DNA of 64,000 nt. Origin: Lacisediminihabitans changchengi (GTDB lineage Bacteria > Actinomycetota > Actinomycetes > Actinomycetales > Microbacteriaceae). The DNA is taken from the NCBI RefSeq assembly GCF_016634425.1, contig NZ_JAEPES010000002.1:496001-560000 (forward strand), given 5' to 3'. How positions within the stretch are numbered: the stretch's first letter is position 1; each line of letters begins with the position of its first letter. The notes below the pieces were generated by a model. It was not told the DNA's origin. It saw only the letters and a program-made list of their open reading frames with translations, and searched no databases. The translations under genes and the position numbers were made by a program. Below, in pieces: positions 31,636-40,961 of the stretch.

Positions 31636-32868
31636 ATGACCGGGCAGTTCAGCGCGGGGCAATCCCGAACCGTGCAGCAGGTCGCCGCCGCGACCGAGCC
31701 GGTCGCCGAAGACCCGCGCCAGGTCCTGGTCACCAGCCCGCCCCGTCGCGGCGGCCTCACGATCGCTCTCACGGTGATCGGATTCGTGCTGCTCTCGGCG
31801 ATTCTCGTCGTGGTGGTGCTCTACCTTTTTCTGGTGCTCGGGCCGACGGCCCTGCTCTACGCCGCGATTCTCGCGGCGGTCCCGCTCGCTGCCGTGCTGC
31901 TCGGCATCCGCTGGATCGATCGCTGGGAGCCGGAGCCGCGGGGCGCCCTCCTGTTCGCGTTTCTCTGGGGTGCGGCGGCATCCGTCTTCATCGCCCTGGT
32001 GTTCTCTGGCCTGACGCAGGCGTACGAGGCCCAGCACGGGCTTAGCGGATCGCCCGCTGCAGACCTGTTCGAGACGGTAGTACAGGCGCCGATCGTCGAA
32101 GAGTTCGCCAAGGGTTTCGGCGTACTGCTGCTGCTCTGGGTGATGCGTTCGACCTTCGACGGACCGGTTGACGGCATCGTGTATGCGGCAACCGTGGCGA
32201 TCGGGTTCGCCTTCACGGAGAACCTCCAGTACTTCGGGCTCGCGCTGCTCGACGACAACGGAATCGGCGCCGTTGGCGCGGTGTTCCTGCTGCGCGCCGT
32301 GCTGTCGCCGTTCGCGCACGTGATGTTCACCGCGTGCACGGGGCTGCTGCTCGGGCTGGCCGCGCGCCATACGGGGCGAATTGGTGCGATCGGATTCTTC
32401 GTTCTCGGGCTCATTCCCGCTGTGCTGCTTCACGCCTTCTGGAACAGCGCGGGCTACTGGGCAGACAACTGGTTCGGCTACTACTTCACGGTGCAGGTGC
32501 CACTGTTCATTCTCGCCATCGTCGGGGTCGCGCTGCTGCGTCGGCATGAGCAGCGCATCACCCGCGAGCGCCTCGCCGAATACGCGGCCGTGGGCTGGTT
32601 CACGCCGAGCGAGGTCAATCAGCTGTCGACCGGCGCCGGCCGGCGCCAAGCCGTCTGGTGGGCACGCCGGCACGGGCTCCGCAGGCAGTACCGACGGTTC
32701 GTGACGGATGCCACCCGCCTGGCCTTCACCCGGCAGCGGCTGATCTCGGGCAAAGACCGCATCCGCACCGGCCACGACGAAGCGGCGCTGCTCGAGAGGA
32801 TCGTCGCAGACCGCCGTGCCTTGGCCGCGTTGCCGCCGCTGCTGGTGTTGGTTCCGCGTACGGCGTAG
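31636..32868 (+). CDS. PrsW-family intramembrane metalloprotease
   Basis: 410 residues with about eight hydrophobic segments between 35 and 300. The PrsW motifs are present: APIVEEFAKG (EExxK, about 153-162), GFAFTENLQYFG (FxxxEN, about 192-203), and SPFAHVMFTACTGLLLG plus LLHAFWN for the His ligands. In Bacillus, PrsW makes the first cut of an anti-sigma factor; here no sigma/anti-sigma pair is adjacent, so the substrate is unknown. The C-terminal 120 residues are cytoplasmic and basic. AGGAG lies 5 bases before the ATG. Confidence 0.85.
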   Translation: MTGQFSAGQSRTVQQVAAATEPVAEDPRQVLVTSPPRRGGLTIALTVIGFVLLSAILVVVVLYLFLVLGPTALLYAAILAAVPLAAVLLGIRWIDRWEPEPRGALLFAFLWGAAASVFIALVFSGLTQAYEAQHGLSGSPAADLFETVVQAPIVEEFAKGFGVLLLLWVMRSTFDGPVDGIVYAATVAIGFAFTENLQYFGLALLDDNGIGAVGAVFLLRAVLSPFAHVMFTACTGLLLGLAARHTGRIGAIGFFVLGLIPAVLLHAFWNSAGYWADNWFGYYFTVQVPLFILAIVGVALLRRHEQRITRERLAEYAAVGWFTPSEVNQLSTGAGRRQAVWWARRHGLRRQYRRFVTDATRLAFTRQRLISGKDRIRTGHDEAALLERIVADRRALAALPPLLVLVPRTA

Positions 32869-32925
32869 CTGGTCGGGAGCGGCGCTGTCCGGTCACTAAA
32901 ATAGATAGCCGGAATCAGTGGGGAA

Positions 32926-35238
32926 GTGCTCGTGGTCGATAGTGAACAGCGTGAGGTCGAGCGTGATGTCGAGCCTGATCTCGAGCGTGGGTCTGAGTCG
33001 GGGCGCAACAACGAATTGCGCAGCGAGCAGGGCTATGTAGCGACCCTCTACGCGCGACTCGATGCGCTGAAGCTGGAGGCCGAGCAGCAGCTCGCCGCCA
33101 TCCGCAAGCTCGATGTCGGCGGCAACCACCAGGGGCGCTCCGAGCGTGACACCTTCGCCCGCATCTACGAAGACCGCATCGTTCAGCTGCGTGACGTGGA
33201 CGAGCGTCTCGCCTTCGGACGCATCGAGCTCTCAGACTCGACCGACGACGGCGAGGAGAGCTCCGCCTATCGGTACATCGGCCGCATCGGCCTGCGCGAC
33301 GAAGACCTGCAGCCGATCCTGCTCGACTGGCGCGTTCCCCAGGCCAGTGCCTTCTATCAGGCGACGGCCGCGAACCCGCAGGGCACCCGCGCCAGACGCC
33401 ACCTGATCTCGAAGGGCCGCAGCATCATCCGTATCGAAGACGAGATCTTCGATGTGGCGCTTCTCGACGGCGACACCGCGGAGCTGCAGGGCGAGGGCGC
33501 GCTGCTCGCGGCCCTCACCGCCCAGCGGACGGGGCGGATGTCAGACATCGTCGCGACGATCCAGGCCGAGCAGGACCGCATCATCCGCTCCGACCTCAAC
33601 GGCGTGCTGGTCGTGCAGGGTGGTCCCGGCACCGGTAAGACCGCCGTCGCGCTGCACCGCGCGGCCTACCTGCTCTATTCGCATCGCGATCGGCTGCGCA
33701 ACTCCGGGGTGCTCATCGTGGGGCCGTCCACTGCCTTCCTCGAGTACATCGAGGCCGTGCTTCCCTCGCTCGGGGAGACCGGCGTGGTGCTCGCGAGCCT
33801 CGGCCGGCTGTACCCGGGGGTCTCGGCGACGACCGAGGATGCCCCCGCCATCGCCGCGATCAAAGGCCGTGCCGACATGGCCGACCTGGTCGCCCGTGCC
33901 GTCCGCTCGCGTCAGCGTGTGCCAGCGGAGCCGCAGGTGCTCGACGTGAACGGCGACCGGCTCACCCTCGATCCGCAGGTGGTGCAGAACGCGATGCACC
34001 GTGCGCGCGAGAGCGGCAAGCCATACAACGAGGCCCGCGTCACCTTCGTGAAGCAGGCGCTGAACGCCCTGAGCCGCGAATGGCTGGCGCAGCTCAAGTC
34101 CAACGGCAACTCGATGGACGACTCCGATCTGCCGATGCTGCGCGAAGACCTGCGCAGCGCCGAAGACGTGCGGGTCGCTCTGAATACCGCCTGGCTGCCG
34201 CTCACCCCGGAGAAACTGCTGCAGGACCTCTATGCCCGTCCGCAGTGGTTGGCCGAACTCACGCCGCGCTGGCGCGCCGAGGAGAGGGCCTTGCTGCGCC
34301 GCGGTCGTGATGCGCCGTTCACCATCTCGGACATCCCGTTGCTCGATGAGGCCGCCGAGCTTCTCGGCGAGTACGACGTCGTCGACGCCGCTCAGAAGCG
34401 CGAGCAGAAGCAGCAGCGCAAGCGCGACATCGAGAACGCCGAAGCCGCGATTCAGAACATGGATGTCAAGGGCCTCGTCAACGCCAAGGACCTCGCCGAC
34501 AACTTCGCCGAGCTGGCCGACCGCGGGACGACGGCGGAGCGTGCCGCCGCCGATCGCTCCTGGACCTACGGTCACGTCGTGGTCGATGAGGCTCAGGAGC
34601 TATCGCCGATGCAGTGGCGACTGCTGCTGCGCCGCGGACCACTGCGGTCGTTCACCATCGTGGGCGACATCGCTCAGGCCGCATCCGCCGCCGCCTCGAC
34701 CAACTGGCGCGACGCCCTGCAGCCGCTGCTCGCCGGATCGCCCGAGGCCGACCGCTGGCGGCTCGAGGAGCTCACGGTCAACTACCGTACGCCGAGCCAG
34801 ATCGCCGAGGCGGCCGAGTCGATGGCGGTAGCGCACGGCCTGCCGGTCACCCCGTCGCGCGCGGTGCGTTCGAGCGAGTGGCCGATCGCCGTCGTGCCGA
34901 CGGTGCGTGGTGCGGTCGGCACGGAGCTCGCGCTCCGGCAGACCGATCCGTCGGCGGGCGGAACCGTCGCGGTGATCGCGCTCGACTCCGACCGGGTCTA
35001 CGCCGACCTGCGCGCCGAGTTCGGCGCAGAGATCGGGCACGGGCTGTCGAGCGAGGTCGCGGTGATCACGCCCCAGGATGCGAAGGGGCTCGAATTCGAC
35101 GCCGTCATCGTGGTCGACCCCGGCGCTATCCTCGCGGCCTCGACCCGGGGCGCCGGAGCGCTCTACGTCGCGATGACCCGCGCGACCCAGCGTCTGTATC
35201 TGGTCTCCGCCGGGGAGCTGCCTCCGGGCATCCTGTAA
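32926..35238 (+). CDS. HelD-like RNA polymerase-recycling ATPase
   Basis: 770-residue UvrD/Rep-related protein of the HelD class. The N-terminus is charged with a predicted coiled coil (about 35-65) that in characterised HelD enters the RNA polymerase channel. Walker A is VVQGGPGTGKTAVALHRAAYLLY (about 229-251); the Walker B/DEXQ region is GHVVVDEAQELSPMQWRLL (about 549-567); motif VI-like YVAMTRATQRLYLV sits near the end. Such proteins dissociate stalled polymerase, and in some actinobacteria (HelR) protect against rifampicin. GTG at 32926 follows a TAAAAT at 32896-32901. No rifampicin-associated inverted repeat was recognised upstream. Confidence 0.85.
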   Translation: MLVVDSEQREVERDVEPDLERGSESGRNNELRSEQGYVATLYARLDALKLEAEQQLAAIRKLDVGGNHQGRSERDTFARIYEDRIVQLRDVDERLAFGRIELSDSTDDGEESSAYRYIGRIGLRDEDLQPILLDWRVPQASAFYQATAANPQGTRARRHLISKGRSIIRIEDEIFDVALLDGDTAELQGEGALLAALTAQRTGRMSDIVATIQAEQDRIIRSDLNGVLVVQGGPGTGKTAVALHRAAYLLYSHRDRLRNSGVLIVGPSTAFLEYIEAVLPSLGETGVVLASLGRLYPGVSATTEDAPAIAAIKGRADMADLVARAVRSRQRVPAEPQVLDVNGDRLTLDPQVVQNAMHRARESGKPYNEARVTFVKQALNALSREWLAQLKSNGNSMDDSDLPMLREDLRSAEDVRVALNTAWLPLTPEKLLQDLYARPQWLAELTPRWRAEERALLRRGRDAPFTISDIPLLDEAAELLGEYDVVDAAQKREQKQQRKRDIENAEAAIQNMDVKGLVNAKDLADNFAELADRGTTAERAAADRSWTYGHVVVDEAQELSPMQWRLLLRRGPLRSFTIVGDIAQAASAAASTNWRDALQPLLAGSPEADRWRLEELTVNYRTPSQIAEAAESMAVAHGLPVTPSRAVRSSEWPIAVVPTVRGAVGTELALRQTDPSAGGTVAVIALDSDRVYADLRAEFGAEIGHGLSSEVAVITPQDAKGLEFDAVIVVDPGAILAASTRGAGALYVAMTRATQRLYLVSAGELPPGIL

Positions 35239-35267
35239 GGGCGGATCCGTCGATACCCGCGCCCGAC

Positions 35268-36743
35268 CTACGGCGTCGGGTGCCGGGCGTCGTAGGCGAG
35301 GAAGCCCCGCTGCACCCGCACCAGGGTCGCGATTGCCACGATGATCACCAGCCCGCCGAACAGCGGCGGCAGCCAGAGCGCACCCGCGACAGCGACGACC
35401 CCGACGAACAGGTCGCCGACGCGCGGGCCGCCCGTGACGACGATGGTGAAGACCCCCTGCAGTCGGCCGCGCATATTGTCGGGCACCGCTGACTGCAGCA
35501 TGGTCTGGCGGAAGATGCTGCTCACGTTGTCTGCCGCCCCGGCGCCCACGAGCAGGAGCCCGGCGAGGACGATCGCGGGCACCGAGGCGTGAGCGAACGA
35601 CGCTGAGACATTCCTGCCCGGCAGGAAGGTGAAGACGGCCAACAGCACGCCGAGGGCGGCGATGAACCCCCCGTAGACGATGATCGCCCGGACGATAGAC
35701 CGCCCCTGTCGGCGCTGATGACCGAACCCGCCCGAGAACAGGCTCGAGAGCAGCGCACCGACGGCACCGGCCGCCGTGAGGATGCCTACGGTGATCGGCC
35801 CGCCGCCCAGCACGACAGCACCGATCGCCGGATACAGGGCACGCGGGTTGCCGAAGGTCATCGCGATGATGTCCACGATGAAGGTCATCCGGATGTTCGG
35901 GGCCGTTGTCAAAAACCGCGCGCCGTAGCGCAGCGACTCCAATCCGGGCCGCTGCACCTCGCCCACTGGGGCCAGCTTCGGCAGTGACAGGATGCCGAGG
36001 AATGCGCTGAGAAACAGCACGATGTCCACGGTATAGGTCCAGCCGAAGCCGACGCCGGCGACCAGAAGACCGGCGATCGCCGGCCCCGTGGTGACCATGA
36101 CGCCAGCGCCGATGCCGGTGAGAGCGGATGCCGCCGGGAGCAACCGCGCGGGAAGCAGACGCGGCAGCACCGCCGCCCGTACCGTGCTGATGACGGTCGC
36201 CGCGACCGCGTTCACCGTCGCCAGCAGGTAGAACGGCCAGACCGTCTCCACTCCGGTCCAGGCGAGGGCAGCGAGGGTGATGGTGGAGCCCCAGGCCACG
36301 ATCGCCGCGATGAGCAGCACGAGGCGGCGATCGAAGGCGTCGGCGAGCATCCCGCCGTAGAGTCCGAAGACGATCATCGGCAGCAGCGCGAACGCGCCGA
36401 CGAGTGAGACCGCCAGCGTGGAGTTCGTGATCGAGTAGATGTGCAGGCCGATCGCGACGATCGTCATCTGGCCGCCGATGCCCGAGATCGTGCCGCCGAT
36501 CCAGAGCCGGGCGAAGGCGGGGGATTCCCGCAGCGGGCTCAGATCGACGAAGCGCGGGCCGCGACGCGCGGCGGCCGATGACGCAGCGGCTGATGACGTG
36601 TCGATCGGCGGTACGGTCTGGCGCTCGGGGTCCCCGGGAAGCGAGCCGTCATCCGGAAGTCCGTCGGGCAGGCGTGGCGAACGCGGGGCACGCCGGGAAC
36701 CTCGGGAAGCAGGTGAAGGCGGGGAAGAAGACACCGTCCTCAT
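35268..36743 (-). CDS. MFS transporter (EntS-like, MFS_3 type)
   Basis: 491-residue transporter. A long hydrophilic N-terminus (1-65, Pro/Ser/Arg-rich) precedes twelve hydrophobic segments. SPLRESPAFARLWIGGTISGIGGQMTIVAIGLHIY is the opening of the enterobactin-exporter-like group; GLYGGMLADAFDRRLVLL is the motif A loop; RQTMLQSAVPDNMRGRLQGVF is the matching C-half loop. Proteins of this group export siderophores or drugs; no siderophore genes are adjacent. Convergent with helD (29-bp gap) and divergent from the next exporter. Confidence 0.8.
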   Translation of the reverse strand: MRTVSSSPPSPASRGSRRAPRSPRLPDGLPDDGSLPGDPERQTVPPIDTSSAAASSAAARRGPRFVDLSPLRESPAFARLWIGGTISGIGGQMTIVAIGLHIYSITNSTLAVSLVGAFALLPMIVFGLYGGMLADAFDRRLVLLIAAIVAWGSTITLAALAWTGVETVWPFYLLATVNAVAATVISTVRAAVLPRLLPARLLPAASALTGIGAGVMVTTGPAIAGLLVAGVGFGWTYTVDIVLFLSAFLGILSLPKLAPVGEVQRPGLESLRYGARFLTTAPNIRMTFIVDIIAMTFGNPRALYPAIGAVVLGGGPITVGILTAAGAVGALLSSLFSGGFGHQRRQGRSIVRAIIVYGGFIAALGVLLAVFTFLPGRNVSASFAHASVPAIVLAGLLLVGAGAADNVSSIFRQTMLQSAVPDNMRGRLQGVFTIVVTGGPRVGDLFVGVVAVAGALWLPPLFGGLVIIVAIATLVRVQRGFLAYDARHPTP

Positions 36744-36840
36744 TCTGCACCCCGCCCGGCATGCCGCTGAGCAGGCAGCTCAGCATGCCGTTCTGCGAGC
36801 GAAAGCAGGAACCAGTGGCTCACGACGGTCCGGATGCCGC

Positions 36841-36846
36841 GATACT
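36841..36846 (+). promoter_or_regulatory. Putative -10 of the MFS gene at 36853
   Basis: GATACT plus 6 bases to GTG; it decides this start against much longer upstream frames. Confidence 0.5.
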
Positions 36847-36852
36847 CGGGTG

Positions 36853-38211
36853 GTGACCTCTCTGCCCGGCCTTTCCGAACCCGGCCCATCCGAACCCCGC
36901 CGCACGCGCCGCATCCACCCGGCCTGGATCGTTGCCGCCGTCGCATTCCTCGCCTTGGTCGGCGCGGCCGGGTTCCGCGCGGCGCCGGGAGTGCTGATGC
37001 TGCCCCTGGAGACCGAATTCGGCTGGAGCCGCGGCATCCTCTCGCTCGCCGTGTCGATCAACCTGCTGTTCTTCGGGCTCACCGCGCCCTTCGCCGCAGC
37101 GCTGATGGAGCGCTTCGGGCTGCGTCGGGTGACGAGCATCGCCCTGCTGCTGATCGCGGCGGGCAGCGGGCTGAGCATCTTCGTCACCGAGTCCTGGCAG
37201 TTGCTGCTCACCTGGGGAGTGCTGATCGGCCTCGGCACCGGGTCGATGGCGCTGGTGTTCGCGGCGACGGTCGCCGACACCTGGTTCGTGAAACACCGCG
37301 GTCTGGTCGTCGGCGTGCTCACCGCTGGCAGTGCCACCGGGCAGCTCGCCTTCCTGCCGCTGATCGCGCTGCTGGTGCAGAACGTGGGGTGGCGTCAGGC
37401 GTCGCTGCTCTGTGCGGCCGGAGCGCTCGTCGTCGTCCCCCTGGTGCTGCTGTTCCTGCGCAACCGTCCGGCCGACCTGGGGATGACACCGTACGGATCA
37501 CCCGCGCTACTCGAGCCGGGATCGGCACCAGATGAGAGCAGGGCGCAAGACAAAAGCACGGCACCGAAAACCGGACCGAACGCGGCCCGGCGCGCCATTC
37601 AGGTGCTGGCGAAGGCCTCGAAAGTGCGCACCTTCTGGGCGTTGGTGGCCGGCTTCGCCATCTGCGGGGCCACCACAAACGGGTTGATCGGCACCCACTT
37701 CATCCCCTCGGCCGCCGACCACGGGCTACCGGAGACGGCGGCTGCCGGGCTGCTCGCGGTGATCGGCGTCTTCGACATCGTCGGTACCATCGCGTCGGGC
37801 TGGCTTACCGACCGCATCAACCCGCGCTATCTGCTGGTGGCCTACTACGGCTTCCGGGGGGTATCGCTGCTGATCCTCCCGTCCCTGCTCTCGGCAACGG
37901 TGCGGCCGCCCATCGTGCTGTTCGTCGTGATCTACGGGTTGGACTGGGTAGCGACCGTGCCGCCCACGGTCGCTCTGGCCCGTGAACTGTTCGGCGCCGA
38001 CGGCCCGGTCGTCTTCGGCTGGGTCTTCGCCGCCCACCAGATCGGAGCCGCCATCGCGGCGACCACCGCCGGCCTCGTTCGTGACGCCTACGGCAGCTAC
38101 ACCCCGGCCTGGCTCGGCGCGGCTGGGCTCTGCGTGATCGCGGCGATTGTGAGTGCTTCCATCACGCGGAGGCCCCGCGCCGTCGTCGCCGGTGGGATGC
38201 TGGGGGAGTGA
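36853..38211 (+). CDS. MFS transporter, oxalate/formate-antiporter-like
   Basis: 452 residues, twelve predicted helices. FRAAPGVLMLPLETEFGWSRGILSLAVSINLLFFGLTAPFAAALMERFGLRRV is typical of monocarboxylate/oxalate antiporter-like (OFA) members, as is GSATGQLAFLPLIALLVQNVGWRQASLLCA. A hydrophilic central loop (about 215-250) separates the halves. The start is set at GTG 36853 because GATACT lies 6 bases before it; the open frame extends 138 codons further upstream over the divergent gene. Its stop overlaps the acyl-CoA dehydrogenase GTG, so the two are co-expressed; an organic-acid substrate would fit. Confidence 0.8.
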   Translation: MTSLPGLSEPGPSEPRRTRRIHPAWIVAAVAFLALVGAAGFRAAPGVLMLPLETEFGWSRGILSLAVSINLLFFGLTAPFAAALMERFGLRRVTSIALLLIAAGSGLSIFVTESWQLLLTWGVLIGLGTGSMALVFAATVADTWFVKHRGLVVGVLTAGSATGQLAFLPLIALLVQNVGWRQASLLCAAGALVVVPLVLLFLRNRPADLGMTPYGSPALLEPGSAPDESRAQDKSTAPKTGPNAARRAIQVLAKASKVRTFWALVAGFAICGATTNGLIGTHFIPSAADHGLPETAAAGLLAVIGVFDIVGTIASGWLTDRINPRYLLVAYYGFRGVSLLILPSLLSATVRPPIVLFVVIYGLDWVATVPPTVALARELFGADGPVVFGWVFAAHQIGAAIAATTAGLVRDAYGSYTPAWLGAAGLCVIAAIVSASITRRPRAVVAGGMLGE

Positions 38212-39356
38212 CGCATACCCCTTTCCTCAGCGATCAGCTGCTCGCGCGCATCCACGATCGGGCGGCCGACTACGACCGTGAGAATGCCTTCTTCGCCGAC
38301 GACCTCGCCGAGCTGAGAGAGGTCGGATACCTGCGCGCGCTGGTGCCGACCGACCTCGGAGGCCTGGGGCTGAGCCTCACCGAGCTGGCCCGCGAGCAGT
38401 CTCGGCTCGCGGCGGCAGCCCCGGCAACGGCGCTCGGCATCAATATGCACCTGGTCTGGACGGGCGTCGCCAAGACGCTGCACGATCGCGGCGACAGCTC
38501 GCTCGACTTCGTGCTCACCGAGGCCGCGGCCGGCGAGATCTTCGCCTTCGCCATCAGCGAGCCCGGCAACGATCTGGTGTTGTTCGGATCGACGACGGAT
38601 GCCCGTCCTCTCGCCGATGGAAGCGTCGCGTTCACCGGCACCAAGGTCTTCACCAGCCTCTCGCCGGTCTGGACCCGGCTCGGCCTGTTCGGGCTCGACA
38701 GCACCTCGGCCGATGCCCCGAAGCTGGTGCATGGCTTCGTCACCCGCGACAGCCCCGGCATCACGGTGATCGAGGACTGGGACACCATCGGCATGCGCGC
38801 CAGCCAAAGCAACACCACCCGCCTTGACGGCGCGGTGGTCGCCGCCGACCGCGTGGTGCGCCGCCTCGACCCCGGGCCGAGTGCGGACCCACTGATCTTC
38901 GCCATCTTCGCGAACTTCGAGATCCTCATCGCCGCGGTGTACGCGGGAATCGGGGCCAGGGCGCTCGAACTGGCGGTCTCCTCGGTGCAGGGCCGGACAT
39001 CCGCACGCACGGGGCTGACGAAAGACAAAGACCCGAACATGCGCTGGAAGATCGCGGAGGCCGCCATTCGCCTCGACGCGCTGCAGCCGCAGATCGACGC
39101 GCTCGCGGGAGACGTCGACGGGTTGGTCGACCGGGGCGACCTGTGGTTCCGGGCGCTCGTCGGGGTCAAGTCGCGCGCGACGCGCACCGCGAGGTTCGTG
39201 GTCGAGCAGGCTGTGGCGGTGGCCGGCGGCGCCGCGTTCTCGAACTCCAGCGAGATCGGTCGGCTGTACCGGGACGTGCTGGCCGGGGGCTTCCACCCGA
39301 GCAGCGAGGATTCTGCTCACTCCACGGTCGCAACGGCGCTGTTGGGCCCGGAGTGA
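38208..39356 (+). CDS. Acyl-CoA dehydrogenase family protein
   Basis: 382-residue flavoprotein. Helical N-domain ADYDRENAFFADDLAELREVGYLRALVP; the beta-domain FAFAISEPGNDLVLFGSTTDA...GTKVFTSLSP binds FAD; the C-terminal helical domain begins near NFEILIAAVYAGIGARALELA. No obvious catalytic Glu at the usual position, so it may belong to the DszC/HpaB-like monooxygenase side of the superfamily rather than beta-oxidation. GTG at 38208 overlaps the upstream transporter stop by 4 bases. Substrate unknown. Confidence 0.8.
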   Translation: MTHTPFLSDQLLARIHDRAADYDRENAFFADDLAELREVGYLRALVPTDLGGLGLSLTELAREQSRLAAAAPATALGINMHLVWTGVAKTLHDRGDSSLDFVLTEAAAGEIFAFAISEPGNDLVLFGSTTDARPLADGSVAFTGTKVFTSLSPVWTRLGLFGLDSTSADAPKLVHGFVTRDSPGITVIEDWDTIGMRASQSNTTRLDGAVVAADRVVRRLDPGPSADPLIFAIFANFEILIAAVYAGIGARALELAVSSVQGRTSARTGLTKDKDPNMRWKIAEAAIRLDALQPQIDALAGDVDGLVDRGDLWFRALVGVKSRATRTARFVVEQAVAVAGGAAFSNSSEIGRLYRDVLAGGFHPSSEDSAHSTVATALLGPE

Positions 39357-39496
39357 CGCCGCGACGGAGAATCGGGTAAGCACATCCTCCGGCGAGATGA
39401 GATGCGTTCCCAGGCGCACCACCATCGACTCGGCTCACTCAGGGTCCGTAGCGCTCCGGGAATCGGATTGGAGCCGCGACGTCGTTTCTGCCGCCT

Positions 39497-39502
39497 TAGG
39501 CT
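39497..39502 (+). promoter_or_regulatory. Putative -10 of the esterase gene
   Basis: TAGGCT, 6 bases before ATG at 39509. Confidence 0.55.
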
Positions 39503-39508
39503 GAGTGG

Positions 39509-40159
39509 ATGTCGCCCGGATCGTCCGCCCTGACCATTACCGGCGCCGTCTGGTCGGTTGCCGCGGAGCAGCGGGTCCAGGCCCTCGCCTCCCGTCCGCT
39601 GCTCGTGCTCATGCACGGCAGGGGCTCCAACGAGCGCGATCTCGCCTCGCTCGCTCCACTGCTGCCGGCCGAGCTGGTCACGGTGTCGCTGCGCGCTCCG
39701 CTTCCGCTCGGAGACGGTTACTCCTGGTTTCCGCCGGCCGAGCCGGGGCTGCCCGCGCCGACGGCGGCCGCGGCGGCCACCGATGCCGTGCTCGCCTTCC
39801 TGGATTCCCTCCCGCCGACCGGCCAGGTCGGCCTTCTCGGCTTCTCTCAGGGCGGTGCGATGGTGACGCACCTCCTGCGCTCCGAGCCCGAGCGCTTCGC
39901 CGCCGGGGTCGTGCTGTCTGGCTTCAGCCTGGCGGGGGAGTTGCCGGGGGATGCTGTACTCGCCTCCCTGCGCCCGCCGGTGTTCTGGGGGCGGGATGTC
40001 GCCGATCCCGTGATCAGCCCCGACGCGATCGACCGCACCGCGGCCTGGTTGCCCGTGCACAGCACAGCGGTGGTGCGCGAGTATCCGGGCGTGGGGCACT
40101 CGATCTCGCGAGAGGAGCTCGACGACGTTACCGAGTTTCTCGAGGCCACCCTGATCTGA
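39509..40159 (+). CDS. Alpha/beta-hydrolase, phospholipase/carboxylesterase type
   Basis: 216 residues. LLVLMHGRGSNERDLASLAPLLP holds the oxyanion region, GQVGLLGFSQGGAMVTHLL the nucleophile elbow (Ser in GFSQGG), DVADPVISPDAIDRT the catalytic Asp loop, and YPGVGHSISREE the catalytic His. This is the acyl-protein-thioesterase/carboxylesterase branch, which hydrolyses short acyl esters. No signal peptide. It is followed 25 bases later by a second alpha/beta-hydrolase of a different branch. Confidence 0.85.
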   Translation: MSPGSSALTITGAVWSVAAEQRVQALASRPLLVLMHGRGSNERDLASLAPLLPAELVTVSLRAPLPLGDGYSWFPPAEPGLPAPTAAAAATDAVLAFLDSLPPTGQVGLLGFSQGGAMVTHLLRSEPERFAAGVVLSGFSLAGELPGDAVLASLRPPVFWGRDVADPVISPDAIDRTAAWLPVHSTAVVREYPGVGHSISREELDDVTEFLEATLI

Positions 40160-40172
40160 CGCCCTCGCGGTG

Positions 40173-40178
40173 CAAGAT
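40173..40178 (+). promoter_or_regulatory. Putative -10 of the dienelactone-hydrolase gene
   Basis: CAAGAT, 6 bases before ATG at 40185; a weaker hexamer than the others, but in the same register. Confidence 0.35.
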
Positions 40179-40184
40179 TGGCCT

Positions 40185-40961
40185 ATGGCACACACGATCA
40201 CCATCCAGACCGACGGCAACTCCGACTTCCCAGATTCTTTTTCCGCCTACATCGCCGAGCCCCCGGCCGAGTTCTCGGGGGCTCCGCGCGGAGCCGTCAT
40301 CGTGATCCACGAGATCTGGGGACTCGTCGAGCACATCACCGACATCGCCGACCGCTATGCGGCCGAGGGGTATCTGGTTCTCGCCCCGGACATCCTGAGC
40401 GCCATCGGCATCGAGGCCCAGGTCGGCGCTGAACTGTTCGCCATCCGCAACTCTCCGGATGAGCGGGTGCGCACCGAGGGCCAGCCGCGGTTGCGTGAGG
40501 CCTTCAGTTCGCTGTCCGCGCCGGGATACGCCGCCTGGGCGGTCGACGCGCTGACGAAGGCGGTCGACTACCTCGAGCGGCAGCCGGGGGTCGAGGGGCG
40601 CATCGCCGTTACCGGGTTCTGCTTCGGTGGCACGTACAGCTTCGCGCTCGCCGCGGCAGACCCGCGGGTGAAGGCGGCGATCCCGTTCTACGGAACCGCT
40701 CCGGCCCCCGAGGACATCGCGAAGATCACGGCACCGATCCGTGCGTTCTACGGCGTGCACGACCCGGCGCTGATCGACAAGCTGCCCGAGGTTCGGCGGC
40801 AGATGACGGATGCCGGGGTCGACTTCCAAGCGACGGTCTACGACGACGCCGGACATGCCTTCTTCAACGACACGAACCCGTCGACCTATCGTGCGGCCGA
40901 CGCGGCGGACGCCTGGGCAAAGTCGAACGCGTTCCTGGCCGAGACGCTGGACCACCCGTGA
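40185..40961 (+). CDS. Dienelactone hydrolase family protein
   Basis: 258-residue alpha/beta hydrolase with a Cys nucleophile: RIAVTGFCFGGTYSFALAAA has Cys in the GxCxGG elbow, and DDAGHAFFNDTNP gives the catalytic His; VIVIHEIWGLVEHITDIADRYAAEGYLVLAPDI is the typical opening. Dienelactone hydrolases open lactone rings in chlorocatechol breakdown, but many homologues have other roles, and no catechol pathway is nearby. ATG at 40185 is preferred to an in-frame GTG at 40170. The stop overlaps the next GTG. Confidence 0.85.
   Translation: MAHTITIQTDGNSDFPDSFSAYIAEPPAEFSGAPRGAVIVIHEIWGLVEHITDIADRYAAEGYLVLAPDILSAIGIEAQVGAELFAIRNSPDERVRTEGQPRLREAFSSLSAPGYAAWAVDALTKAVDYLERQPGVEGRIAVTGFCFGGTYSFALAAADPRVKAAIPFYGTAPAPEDIAKITAPIRAFYGVHDPALIDKLPEVRRQMTDAGVDFQATVYDDAGHAFFNDTNPSTYRAADAADAWAKSNAFLAETLDHP

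Noticed and set aside
35262..35280. CCCGAC-N7-GTCGGG hairpin as terminator for helD
   Set aside because: Only 6 bp, no T-run, and it overlaps the end of the convergent MFS gene; not strong enough to list as a feature.
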